From NCBI GenBank assembly GCA_020845475.1, contig JADLFN010000077.1, positions 26,068 to 90,067 on the forward strand: a stretch of 64,000 nucleotides of DNA, written 5' to 3'. Of the stretch, positions 8,371 to 16,852 are shown in pieces. Origin of the DNA: Planctomycetota bacterium (GTDB lineage Bacteria; Planctomycetota; UBA8742; UBA2392). Each line of letters begins with the position of its first letter. Position 1 is the first letter of the stretch. The notes beneath the pieces were generated by a model. The model had not been told where the DNA came from and did no database searches. It saw only the letters and a program-made list of their open reading frames with translations. Made by a program: the position numbers and the translations under genes.

Positions 8371-9059
8371 TGGCCTATCCCTGGACCAGGACGCCCCCGC
8401 AGGTGATCTGCTTTGACATGGACGGCACGTTGCTCAACAGCGGCGTATTTGGCGTTCGCGCCATCACGCGCGCCTTTGAGTCGCTCATGGCCACCGGCCG
8501 CCTGCCGGGCCTCAAGGCACCGCCGCCGCCGGAACTCATCAAGGCACAGATTGGCAAGCCGCCTTCGGTGTTTTATCGCGACCTGCTGCCGCCCGCACTC
8601 CAGGAACGCTCGCACGAACTGCACGAACAAACAACGCGCAACGAACTTGCATCGCTCGCCGACGGCTCCGGCGGACTGTTTAAAGGCACGCCTGACGTGC
8701 TCGACAAGCTCAAGCAAGCCGGTCTCAAGCTCATGCTCGTGAGCAACTGCAGCCAGGCTTACCTCGATGGCGTTGTGAACACGTTTCATCTCATGCGCTG
8801 GCTTGACTACTCGCAGTGCGTGGGTGACCACCCGCCCCAGGACCGCACCAAGACCAATCTCGTGCGCGCGGGGCTGATTGAGCTTGCAGTGAGCCAAGGC
8901 GCCATGGTGGGCGACCGCATCCACGACGGCGAAGCGGCCCAGGCCAACGGCTTGTGGTTCATTGGCTGCACCTACGGCTACGGCAAGCGCGAGGAATTCG
9001 CTGAAGCAGCGGCGCTGATCACCGACATCCGAGAGCTGCCGGCACTTCTGGGATTCTAG
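8370..9059 (+). CDS. HAD-superfamily phosphatase (phosphoglycolate phosphatase-like)
   Basis: The 229-residue product has the four HAD motifs: ICFDMDGTLLNS (motif I, nucleophile Asp), LMLVSNCSQAYL (motif II), Lys in DRTKTNLVRA (motif III) and AMVGDRIHDGEAA (motif IV). The long helical insertion between motifs I and II is a C1-type cap. Members hydrolyse small phosphoesters in the cytoplasm; the substrate is unknown. It is translationally coupled to the methyltransferase-like gene upstream, and its stop overlaps, convergently, the stop of the minus-strand BatA-like gene (CTAG). Confidence 0.85.
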   Translation: MAYPWTRTPPQVICFDMDGTLLNSGVFGVRAITRAFESLMATGRLPGLKAPPPPELIKAQIGKPPSVFYRDLLPPALQERSHELHEQTTRNELASLADGSGGLFKGTPDVLDKLKQAGLKLMLVSNCSQAYLDGVVNTFHLMRWLDYSQCVGDHPPQDRTKTNLVRAGLIELAVSQGAMVGDRIHDGEAAQANGLWFIGCTYGYGKREEFAEAAALITDIRELPALLGF

Positions 9060-10462
9060 CGGGTAAGCCAGGCTGCACCCAGCGCCAGCAGGGCGCCGGC
9101 AAGCGCAAGCCATGGCGCAAGTTCTTCCAGCGCTGCGGCGCCGCTACTTGACACGTCAAGACTTCCTTCCGGTTCAAAAGGCGCGGCAAAGGCCGCTCTT
9201 TCACTTGGCAGTTTCAACCCGCCGACGACGGCATAAAATGCAGCTTCGCTCGGGCGCTCGCCCTTCAGCACGCCCAGTGCGTTGTCAAGCAGCAGCGCAG
9301 CGGCTGCGACGGGCGCACGCGCGAAGGGATCGCCCGCAAAGCGCAGGCTCTTTCCGTCGGCTGAAAGCAGCGCCAGAGCCCCAGCCGCCTGGCCATCGCG
9401 CGTAACCGAAAGCAGCACACGCTCGTTGGCTGCGGGCGCGAGCACAAGGCCGTCGCCAAGCCAGTCAAAGGCGCTCAGCGGAAGTTGCGCGAACAAAGGG
9501 TGCTGGGAGTCAAAGCTGACGCTTGCTTCAGCCAGGTCTGTCGCGCTGCCGCGCCAAAGCTCTATGCGCAACGGGGCCCCGACATCAAGCCCGATGTCGC
9601 CCGGCGCGCTCTGCCTGTAGTTCGAGTTGGCCAGCAGTGCCGCGAGCAGGGCCCTGTGAGCGTCGCTCTTCCAGCGGCCGCCCGCTTCGATCCTGACGCC
9701 GCTTGCCTGCTTGAGGCGGATGGGCGGCAAATGGTGCGCCGTGATCTCGATCTCTGCGGCCGTCGCCTCATACTCGCGCAATGTTTCGCCATTGGAACTG
9801 CGCGCGCCACGCAATGCCGCGCCCTTGATTTCCGGTGCTCCAAACCCCGAAGAGCGCACGAACACGCGCCGTCCCTGAACACTCAGGCCGAAAATCACGC
9901 CATCTTGCCTGGCCGTCACGCGCGGCAAGACCAGCCCCGCAGAAGCCGCGTTGCTGTCGGCTGCGCACAAGAACATCAAACGCGCGCTTGCCTGGCTTGA
10001 TCGCGCGCGAAACTGAGCGAGTTCCTCCGCGATTGTGCCCGGCGCAAGAAGCGTTAGCGTTTCGTCGATCTCGGAATGCCCCGTTGGCGTCGCCGCGTAA
10101 AAACGCAGTTGCGCCTCTGGAGCGGCTTCCCTGGCGCGTGCCAGCACGTCGGCTGCGTCAGGCTCAACGCCATCCGCCGCAAGCCGCTCCATGTACACAG
10201 CCACGATGAATGCTCCGTCTGGCTGCGCGAGCGCGGGGCGTGCCGCCGCCAGCGCGCCAAACGCGAGCGCGCCCGCGCACAGCCAGAGCAGCGGCTCCAT
10301 GCGTGCTTGGCGCCTGCGCGCATCAGGGCGCGCGGCCAACTTGCGCCAGATGAACAGCGTGCCGACTTCAACACGCCTGGCGCCGCGCTGCATGAACACC
10401 AGCCATGCCAGCACGGCAAGCGATAGCAGCAGACCCAGAGCAGGCAATTCGAGCCAGGTCAT
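9056..10462 (-). CDS. BatA-like N-terminal membrane protein (aerotolerance-operon type)
   Basis: The 468-residue protein begins MTWLELPALGLLLSLAVLAWL. It has a second hydrophobic segment at about 48-66 (LLWLCAGALAFGALAAARPAL) and a basic stretch between them, the layout of the BatA/aerotolerance-regulator N-terminal domain. A large soluble region of unclear fold follows, then a C-terminal anchor, LAPWLALAGALLALGAAWL. A classical von Willebrand MIDAS motif is not evident. The start ATG 10462 overlaps the stop of the DUF58 gene by four bases. This pairing resembles MoxR-DUF58-Bat operons, although no MoxR ATPase is nearby. The role is probably in envelope or protein-complex maturation, by inference from context. 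Confidence 0.65.
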   Translation of the reverse strand: MTWLELPALGLLLSLAVLAWLVFMQRGARRVEVGTLFIWRKLAARPDARRRQARMEPLLWLCAGALAFGALAAARPALAQPDGAFIVAVYMERLAADGVEPDAADVLARAREAAPEAQLRFYAATPTGHSEIDETLTLLAPGTIAEELAQFRARSSQASARLMFLCAADSNAASAGLVLPRVTARQDGVIFGLSVQGRRVFVRSSGFGAPEIKGAALRGARSSNGETLREYEATAAEIEITAHHLPPIRLKQASGVRIEAGGRWKSDAHRALLAALLANSNYRQSAPGDIGLDVGAPLRIELWRGSATDLAEASVSFDSQHPLFAQLPLSAFDWLGDGLVLAPAANERVLLSVTRDGQAAGALALLSADGKSLRFAGDPFARAPVAAAALLLDNALGVLKGERPSEAAFYAVVGGLKLPSERAAFAAPFEPEGSLDVSSSGAAALEELAPWLALAGALLALGAAWLTR

Positions 10463-11310
10463 GCAGCGCCTCCAACCAGGGCAAGTTTGCCGGTGAAAAG
10501 CGCACGCAGGCTTGTGTCGGTGGGCGCAAGGGCATAGGTCCAGCCGTGGCGGGCGCACAATGTCTCCAGTGCTTCGAGGTGCGCTTCCAACTCGGCGCGA
10601 TAGGCGGCAAGGCTTGACGCGTCAAGTGTCAGGCGCAGCTCTTCGCGCTCCTCCAGGCCAAGCAGATCCGCGCCGCCACTGAAGCGCGGCGAGATTTCGT
10701 CAGGCGAAAGCACCTGCACCAGCGTGATGTTGCTGCGCCGCTCGCTCAGCGAAGTCAGCGTTTCCACGCTTGCCAGCGGCTCCATGAAATCCGAGATCAC
10801 GACCAAGTCCGAAGGCGCGCGCTTGCCCTCGGCTGCGGCTTTGAGGCGTGGCCCCAGTGTGCCGTCGTCAACGGGCTCGGCCGCGCGCAAGGCATCAAGC
10901 CACTTGCCTACACGCGTGCCACCCTCAATGGCTGTGCCCGGAAACAAGGCGGCGCTGCCTTCGGCCTTCAGCGCCAGAAACCCCAGCGCAGCGGCGACAT
11001 GCCGCGCGAACACATGTTTGGCCGGGGTGCCGGCAGCCATCGAACGTGAGCAATCCAGCAGCACCGTCAGGTGTTCGTGGCGCTCGCGCTCGAACTCGCG
11101 CACGAACATCTTCCCGAGACGGCCGTAGGCGTTCCAATCCAGTCGCCGCAGGTCATCGCCTTGCGAGTACGGACGATGGCCGCGAAACTCGCTTTGGCCG
11201 GCCGCGCGCCCCGCACGCGCCACGCCCTCGCCGGGGCTGCCGCGCAGCCGAAGCAATGCCGCGTGCAGCGCCGAAAGTTCCTTCAGGAAGGCAGCGTCAA
11301 AGAGTTCCAT
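10459..11310 (-). CDS. DUF58 domain protein
   Basis: The 283-residue product has the DUF58 core FRGHRPYSQGDDLRRLDWNAYGRLGKMFVREFE at about residues 43-75, followed by LTVLLDCSRSMAAG, a degenerate von Willebrand-like D-x-S-x-S metal site. DUF58 proteins are cytoplasmic partners of MoxR-type AAA ATPases in complexes proposed to mature metalloproteins or support the envelope. Here the neighbour is the BatA-like gene (four-base overlap), with the UbiB kinase gene ending 30 bases upstream on the same strand. No MoxR is in the window. Confidence 0.88.
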   Translation of the reverse strand: MELFDAAFLKELSALHAALLRLRGSPGEGVARAGRAAGQSEFRGHRPYSQGDDLRRLDWNAYGRLGKMFVREFERERHEHLTVLLDCSRSMAAGTPAKHVFARHVAAALGFLALKAEGSAALFPGTAIEGGTRVGKWLDALRAAEPVDDGTLGPRLKAAAEGKRAPSDLVVISDFMEPLASVETLTSLSERRSNITLVQVLSPDEISPRFSGGADLLGLEEREELRLTLDASSLAAYRAELEAHLEALETLCARHGWTYALAPTDTSLRALFTGKLALVGGAA

Positions 11311-11340
11311 CAGCGTGCAGGTTCCACAGCAAAGCGGGTT

Positions 11341-13014
11341 CTAACGGTCATTTCGCTTGCGCCGATCATGGCGCCAGATCTCGATGGTCAAAGCCGCGCC
11401 GCCGCCCGCCGCCGCAAGGAACAGCAGCACGGCGAGGCCGGGATAGCCAAAGAGCGTGAAGTCCGTCTTGACGTTCATGAGCAACGCCGCGCCGATAATC
11501 AGCGAAGCGATGATCAGCCCCTGCGCCACGCGATTGGCCACCTTTTGCAGGCCTTCAACGAACTTCTGCTCTTCCACACCTTTGATGCGCACTTCAAGCC
11601 GGCTGTTGGCCAGCCGATCGAGGATGCGGTTGACGCGCCCCGGCAGAAGCTGCACGAACTCATTCATCTCCATGGCACGCGCAAACACGCCCGCACCCGT
11701 CATGCCCTTGCCCAGTTGCTGCACGAGCAATTTCGGCGCGGCTTCGCGAATCGATTTATAGGGATCGAAGTCGGGTGCAAGCGCGCGGCCAATCTGGTCA
11801 ATGTAGAGCATCGTGCGCCCCAGAAGCGTGAGCTCGCGCGGCGCGCGCATGCCGCACGTGCCGGCCTCCTCGGCCACCTTGAGCACCACGGCGCCGATGT
11901 TGGCTTCGCTCACACTCGTTCCGGAGTGCTGCTGCGTGACGAGATCGTGAACGGCGCGGCGCATCTTGGCTTCGTCGTAGTTGGCGCGCGGCTGGCCGAT
12001 GCGCTCGACGAGGTCGGCGGCTTCCTCGCTGCGGCCTTCCCCCACTGCCAGTAACAGCCGCAGCAGCAGTTCGCGCATGGGCGGCGTGAGGCGCCCGCAG
12101 GAGCCGGCATCCAGCAGCACGATTTTGCCGTCATCGGTGCGCAGCACGTTGCCGGGGTGCGGATCAGCATGAAAGAAGCCATCGAGGCAGATCTGCTGGA
12201 TGTAGGCCTGCAGGAGTTCCTGCGCGACCGCAAGGTTGCCCGGCGCCTTCTTTTCATCTTCGTTGAGCAGCGTGACCTTCTTGCCCTTGCAGAATTCCAT
12301 GGTCAGCACGCGCGCCGTGCAGTAGTCGTCAATGGGTTGCGGCACGATGATGTTGCGATAATCGCGCAGGTTCTCGCGCAGTGTGGCCAGATTCTCTGCC
12401 TCTTCCTCGTAGTCCAGCTCGCGCATGAGTGACCTGCGCAGATCCTCCACCAGCTTACGTACCTCGTAGTGGCGCGCGACTTCGCTGAAAGCCTCCATCG
12501 CGCTGGCGACCTCTTCCAATACTTCAATGTCATCGGCCAGGCGCGCTTTGATATTGGGGCGCTGAATCTTCACCGCCACTTCGCGGCCGTCAGCCAGCGT
12601 GGCTTTGTGCACCTGGCCCAGCGAAGCCGCTGCCAAGGGCTTGGGTTCGAACGTCAGGAACGCCTTGGAAACGCGCTGGCCCAACTCCTCGTAAACCACG
12701 CGCTCCACTTCCTCGTAGGCAAAGGGGCCGACCTTGTCCTGCAAGTCCGCAAGCGCGCCCAAGTAGCGCAGCGGCACGATATCCGCGCGCGTGCTTAGCA
12801 ACTGGCCCAGCTTCACGAACGTGGGGCCCATCTGCTCAAGGCTTTCGGCCAGTTCGCGTGGCTCGGGATGGGCATGGCGCGTCAGCGGGTTCTGCGCCCC
12901 CAGCAACTCATCGAGGCCTGTGGCGCGCACGGCCTCTGACCAGCCAAAGCGCGCGAGCAACTGCGCAATCTCTCGATAGCGTTTGAGGTGCTGGGGCTTG
13001 AGCGAAATCTTCAC
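11341..13014 (-). CDS. UbiB/AarF (ABC1/ADCK) family atypical kinase
   Basis: The product has the UbiB signatures in order: FVKLGQLLSTRADIVP (KxGQ), AAASLGQVHKA (the Ala-rich loop replacing the P-loop), REVAVKIQRPNI (nucleotide-binding Lys), FFHADPHPGNVL (catalytic loop) and LLDAGSCGRL (metal Asp). Two C-terminal transmembrane helices (GLIIASLIIGAALLMNV and LAVLLFLAAAGGGAAL) complete the family layout. It is involved in quinone/isoprenoid lipid metabolism at the membrane as an ATPase-like kinase. The start is uncertain: GTG 13014 gives a canonical N-terminus, and GTG 13077 would add 21 residues. It is divergent from the candidate selenoprotein gene. Confidence 0.87.
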   Translation of the reverse strand: MKISLKPQHLKRYREIAQLLARFGWSEAVRATGLDELLGAQNPLTRHAHPEPRELAESLEQMGPTFVKLGQLLSTRADIVPLRYLGALADLQDKVGPFAYEEVERVVYEELGQRVSKAFLTFEPKPLAAASLGQVHKATLADGREVAVKIQRPNIKARLADDIEVLEEVASAMEAFSEVARHYEVRKLVEDLRRSLMRELDYEEEAENLATLRENLRDYRNIIVPQPIDDYCTARVLTMEFCKGKKVTLLNEDEKKAPGNLAVAQELLQAYIQQICLDGFFHADPHPGNVLRTDDGKIVLLDAGSCGRLTPPMRELLLRLLLAVGEGRSEEAADLVERIGQPRANYDEAKMRRAVHDLVTQQHSGTSVSEANIGAVVLKVAEEAGTCGMRAPRELTLLGRTMLYIDQIGRALAPDFDPYKSIREAAPKLLVQQLGKGMTGAGVFARAMEMNEFVQLLPGRVNRILDRLANSRLEVRIKGVEEQKFVEGLQKVANRVAQGLIIASLIIGAALLMNVKTDFTLFGYPGLAVLLFLAAAGGGAALTIEIWRHDRRKRNDR

Positions 13015-13101
13015 GTCCGCATTGTGGGGCAACGCAAGGCCCACGGCAACATGTAAGGTGCGGCTTTGGCATTCCACTATCTGGCATCAGGAGACCCCGC
13101 C

Positions 13102-14352
13102 ATGAAAAGGACCCTGGCGATTTCATTCGCCGTGCTCTCGCTGGCCTTGGCTGCCTTGGCACTGGCGCCAAGCCGCGCTGGCGCCGCCGACGAATTCAGG
13201 TGGTTTGACAAGCTCGACGACGGCATCGCCGAGGCGAAAAAGACCGGCAAGCCTATTTTCTTGTGCTTCCGGTGAGACCCCTGAGGCGAATGCAAAGAAT
13301 TCGACCAACAGGTTGTTGGCGCCCAGGGAAGTCTTCGCAAGCTGATGTCCAAGTATGTGCTCGTTCGTCAAACGCGCATCGAGGACATCGACATTGGCCA
13401 CTATGAGTTCGACCCGCAGGTCACTGTCTATTTCTTCGTGATCAACGCGGACGAGCAGATTTATCTGAGATACGGCGGACGCGACGATGAAAGCGCGGAG
13501 TCCTATCTGAATCTCAAATCGATGGAGGTCGCTCTCGATCGCGGCCTCGAGCAGCACAAGCTGTGGCAGGAAGGCAAGCTCGAAGCGCCCAAGCGCGCAG
13601 CAGCGAGATTCGTCAAGGACTACGAGGAAATCAGAGATGGCCCGCTCAAGAGGAACAACTGCGTGCACTGCCACATGATTGGCCAGGGCCAGACGGGCGA
13701 CTTGATGCGCGCCGGCAAGCTCGACAAGCAGCGCGACCTGTGGGTGTATCCTGACGTCAAACGCCTGGGCATTGTTCTTGAGGCAGAGAAGGGGCTGGTT
13801 GTCAAAGACGTCAAAGACGCGGCCAAGAAAGCTGGTTTGGCCAAGAAGGACGAAATCACGCATCTCAATGGTCAGAGCGTGCTGACATTCGGCGACTTGC
13901 AGCACCTGCTCAACAAGGTGCCGCGCGATGCCACCGAACTTGAGCTGACGGTCAAACGCAAGGACGCAAGCGAGAAAGTAACGATCGCGCTCGACAAATT
14001 GTGGCGCGTGACCAACATCGAGCGTCGCGCCACTACTCAACGCGCCGAGCCCTTTCCTGAGTTCTGGGGCAAGGCGCTGACCGACGACGAAAAACGCGCC
14101 GCCGGCCTGAAGCCCAAAGGCTTCGCCCTCAAGGTGACCAAATTCTGGGTGAAGACCAACGCACAGGCCGCGGGGCTGAAGGTCGATGACATCGTGTACG
14201 CCGTCGACGGCGTCGAGGAAGACGAAACCACGCAAAGCGCCACGCTCTACATCAAGCTCACCAAGAACGCCGGCGACACCATCAAGGTAGGCGTGCTGCG
14301 CGGCGGCAAGAAACAGGAGTTGAGCTTCAAGCTCAAGGCGCGGCCCTGGTAA
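13102..14352 (+). CDS. Thioredoxin-fold/heme/PDZ protein with two in-frame TGA codons: candidate double selenoprotein
   Basis: The reading frame from ATG 13102 (AGGAG upstream) starts with a signal peptide (MKRTLAISFAVLSLALAALA, cleavage near AGA). It enters a thioredoxin-like segment, KKTGKPIFLCFR, then meets TGA at 13273-13275 and again at 13282-13284 before continuing open to 14352. Read as selenocysteine (U), the site is FR-U-DP-U-GE-C-KEFD, i.e. U58-x-x-U61-x-x-C64. This occupies the CxxCxxC position of thioredoxin-like planctomycete proteins (a family I recall being annotated as Trx7/PDZ (seleno)protein). Downstream come CVHCH (residues 187-191, c-type heme site) and two PDZ domains (about 221-296 and 339-411). 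A plausible SECIS hairpin follows the TGAs. The alternative is a pseudogene with two nonsense mutations, but the frame is otherwise intact for 416 codons. It probably acts in periplasmic redox chemistry. Confidence 0.78.
13305..13319 (+). promoter_or_regulatory. Candidate bacterial SECIS hairpin
   Basis: CCAAC (13305-13309) pairs with GTTGG (13315-13319) around the loop AGGTT, which has a G in its first two bases as bacterial SECIS loops require. The apical loop is about 26 bases after the second in-frame TGA and about 35 after the first, inside the range reported for bacterial SECIS elements. The stem is short, so the call leans on its position. Confidence 0.45.
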
Positions 14353-14427
14353 GCGCAAATGCTGCAAACTTCAAGCAGCTTTCCGCAAGGATGGGTGGAA
14401 TAATCCGCCCACCCGTGGAGAGGACCC

Positions 14428-16203
14428 ATGAAGGCCAAAGCCCTCCTGGCCCTGCTTGCAGCCGCTGCGGCACTTTGCGGCATCGGTGCCGCGCGCCATG
14501 ACGCAAAAGCGCAAGCCGCGCCGACACTCACCGAGTTGATCGACCATTCGTTCGCCGAGGTTTGGAAGCGCGACGGAATCTCGCCCTCCAAAGCCAGCAG
14601 CGACGAAGAGTTCCTGCGGCGCGTTTACCTGGACGTGGCCGGAGAATTGCCCACGCGCGCCGAAGCTGCGGCCTTTTTCAATGACACCCGCGCCGACAAA
14701 CGCGCCCGGCTGATCGAACAGTTGCTCGCCGACAAGCGCTTTGGCCAGCATCTCGCCGATCAATGGACGGTCATCCTCGCCAAGCGCGGCCAGGACGCAG
14801 GTTTCAACAGCGCGCGTGATCTGCTCGCGGTCTGGCTGGCCGAGCAGTTCAACCAGAACGTCGGCTTTGGCGAGATCACCCAGCAATTGATCACCGCCAA
14901 AGGCCACCTGAGCGACAACCCGGCAGCGGCCTATTACGTGCTCATGGGCGAGCCGCGCCCATCCACGGCCGACATGGCGGGCCTGACGCTCAAACATTTC
15001 TCGGGCGTGCAGATCCAGTGCGCGCAGTGCCACAAACACCCATACGAAGAGAAGCTCACGCAGGAGGTTTTCGGCGGCGTTGCGAGCTTCTTCAACGCCA
15101 CCGACATCAAGTACGATTACACCGTGCTGCCGCTTGACCCGCGCATCGTCGATGAACCCACGCCGCCCAAGCGCGCGCTGGAGGGCTACCTCAAGGGCAA
15201 GAACGTGGACGCCGAGGTGCGCAACCGCATTGAAGAAATGATGCGCTACACGCAGCCGCAATTGCCCGACGACAAACCGGTCAAGGCGCGTGACGTCGAA
15301 ACCTGGAGGCCCATGGTCGCAAGCTGGCTGACCTCGCGCCGCAATGAAACCGTTCGTCAGTACCTCGCCAATCGCTTTTGGAGCTTCCTCCTCGGCAACG
15401 CGTTTGTCACGCCCGTTGATGATTTCAATTCGTTCAATAAGGCCGCGCTGCCGGAGTTGCTGGCGGCGTTGGGGAAGGACTTCCAGCAAAGCGGCTACGA
15501 CGTGAAGCGTTTCTATCGGGGAGTGCTCAATAGCCGCGTCTATCAGTTGAGCAGCACGGGTGCGCCCAGGAACGCGCAGCCTTGGCATTTCGCCAGCTAC
15601 CCCGTACGGCAGGTGAGCCCCGAGGTGTTCTTTGCGAATTTCTTTGTGCTGATTGGCGGCGACGCCTTCATCCGCAGCTTTGAGCGCCAGACCACCAGCG
15701 CCATTGACAAGCTGCGCGCCTATGCCGAGTTCATCGAGGCCCAGAAAGCAAAGGACCCCAAGGGCGAGTACCCGAAGTTCAACCGCCCAGTGCTGGAGAA
15801 GTACGAGCGGCTCATCAAGCCCATGGACGCCAAGTGGCAAATCCGGCGCGGCTTGGCCTCGAAGTACGCCACGCTGACGGCCGACGACGAGATGAGCGAG
15901 GCGGAGGGATTCTCGCTGACCATCGACCAGGCGCTGGAGGTCATGAACGGCGACGTGACGCGGCGCATCGGCGGGTCGCTCAACGGCACGCTGCTGTTCG
16001 AGTTGTTCGAAGAAACCAAGGATGATGCAGAGCGCGTGCGTCAGCTCTATCTCGCGGTCTTGACGCGTCAACCCAGCGAGCCCGAGCTCAAGCGCGCGCT
16101 GGAATTCATCAGCACCGAGTGCAAGACACGCAAAGATGCGCAGATCTACGAGGACGTGTTCTTTGCGCTGGTGAGCACAACGGAGTTCGCGACGAACCAT
16201 TGA
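14428..16203 (+). CDS. Secreted DUF1549/DUF1553 protein with CxxCH heme motif
   Basis: The 591-residue product has a signal peptide (MKAKALLALLAAAAALCGIGA). DUF1549 follows (FLRRVYLDVAGELPTRAEAAAF, then RFGQHLADQW) and then IQCAQCHKHPYEEKLTQEVF, a CxxCH c-type heme motif at about residue 196. DUF1553 occupies the second half (WLTSRRNETVRQYLANRFWSFLLG, then LYLAVLTRQPSEPELKRALEF). Such proteins are abundant in Planctomycetes and presumed to act outside the cytoplasmic membrane; their reaction is unknown. The usual DUF1501 partner is missing here; the neighbour is instead the thioredoxin-heme-PDZ protein 75 bases upstream, suggesting linked redox roles. GGAG precedes the ATG. It is shorter than many relatives (around 800 residues). 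Confidence 0.9.
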   Translation: MKAKALLALLAAAAALCGIGAARHDAKAQAAPTLTELIDHSFAEVWKRDGISPSKASSDEEFLRRVYLDVAGELPTRAEAAAFFNDTRADKRARLIEQLLADKRFGQHLADQWTVILAKRGQDAGFNSARDLLAVWLAEQFNQNVGFGEITQQLITAKGHLSDNPAAAYYVLMGEPRPSTADMAGLTLKHFSGVQIQCAQCHKHPYEEKLTQEVFGGVASFFNATDIKYDYTVLPLDPRIVDEPTPPKRALEGYLKGKNVDAEVRNRIEEMMRYTQPQLPDDKPVKARDVETWRPMVASWLTSRRNETVRQYLANRFWSFLLGNAFVTPVDDFNSFNKAALPELLAALGKDFQQSGYDVKRFYRGVLNSRVYQLSSTGAPRNAQPWHFASYPVRQVSPEVFFANFFVLIGGDAFIRSFERQTTSAIDKLRAYAEFIEAQKAKDPKGEYPKFNRPVLEKYERLIKPMDAKWQIRRGLASKYATLTADDEMSEAEGFSLTIDQALEVMNGDVTRRIGGSLNGTLLFELFEETKDDAERVRQLYLAVLTRQPSEPELKRALEFISTECKTRKDAQIYEDVFFALVSTTEFATNH

Positions 16204-16226
16204 TTAGCGCTCGCGTTTGTAGGTGG

Positions 16227-16682
16227 GTGCGCTCAAGAGCTCTCATTCTGGCCTTGGTACTTGTTTGGGGTGGCCACGTCGGCAGCGGGGATGCGCGTGA
16301 TTTGGTCGGGTTGGCACCTCCGGCCAATCACAGACATTTGCCTGTGGTAATCAGCAGAGATTCCACCAACGCGACACCACCAGTTCCAAGAAAGGACAAA
16401 TCCACGACTTCTGATCACGTCAGCACGAGTATTCCTGTAAAAACTGTCGTGAGACAGGCCGAGCCACTTCCCGGCGAGAATGCCGATTTTGACTGGGCGG
16501 AGTACCTTTCGGATTACCGCAGGCTCGGACCTTTTGCGCTCGATAAACATACGGACAACTTTGGAACGTGGCGGAGCAATCGGTACGAAAGAAGTTTCGG
16601 CGGCGGCATGGACATGCCATTTGGGCGACATCCTTTTGGCCCTTGGAGTCCGGGACCGCGATTGGACGGTGAGGAAGATTAG
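16227..16682 (+). CDS. Hypothetical small secreted protein
   Basis: From GTG 16227 the product is 151 residues with an N-terminal signal-like segment (MRSRALILALVLVWGGHVGSGDA). The remainder is polar, ending in a Gly/Pro-rich, aromatic tail (FGGGMDMPFGRHPFGPWSPGP). No domain is recognised. A TTG at 16200 would add nine residues. It lies between the DUF1549/DUF1553 gene and the tRNA-Leu gene and could be transcribed with the former. The AGGTGG just before the GTG may be its ribosome binding site. Confidence 0.5.
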   Translation: MRSRALILALVLVWGGHVGSGDARDLVGLAPPANHRHLPVVISRDSTNATPPVPRKDKSTTSDHVSTSIPVKTVVRQAEPLPGENADFDWAEYLSDYRRLGPFALDKHTDNFGTWRSNRYERSFGGGMDMPFGRHPFGPWSPGPRLDGEED

Positions 16683-16683
16683 T

Positions 16684-16774
16684 TGGTGCCGGGGGCGGGG
16701 GTCGAACCCGCACGAGGGAGTTACCCCTCAAGGGATTTTAAGTCCCCTGCGTCTGCCGATTCCGCCACCCCGGC
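16684..16774 (-). tRNA. tRNA-Leu (anticodon UAA), CCA encoded
   Basis: On the minus strand the sequence runs GCCGGGG-TGGCGGAATCGGCAG..., with loop CTTAAAA giving anticodon TAA. A long variable arm, T-arm GCGGG-TTCGACC-CCCGC, and an acceptor strand CCCCGGC followed by A and an encoded CCA complete it. The 7-bp acceptor (GCCGGGG/CCCCGGC) is perfect and the class II variable arm fits leucine. Confidence 0.95.
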
Positions 16775-16852
16775 CCGCAACAAGCTTGCCAAGGCCCGCA
16801 CGGAGCGCCAGCCGGTGCTTGCCAGCGCGCGCGGTTCGCCTAGCCTTGGCGC

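Noticed and set aside
13066..14352. Reading the 13.1-14.35 kb region as two genes or as a pseudogene
   Set aside because: The two parts are in the same frame, both stops are TGA, they fall at redox-Cys positions, and the codons between them stay protein-like. A separate gene from ATG 13345 would lack a ribosome site and half a domain.
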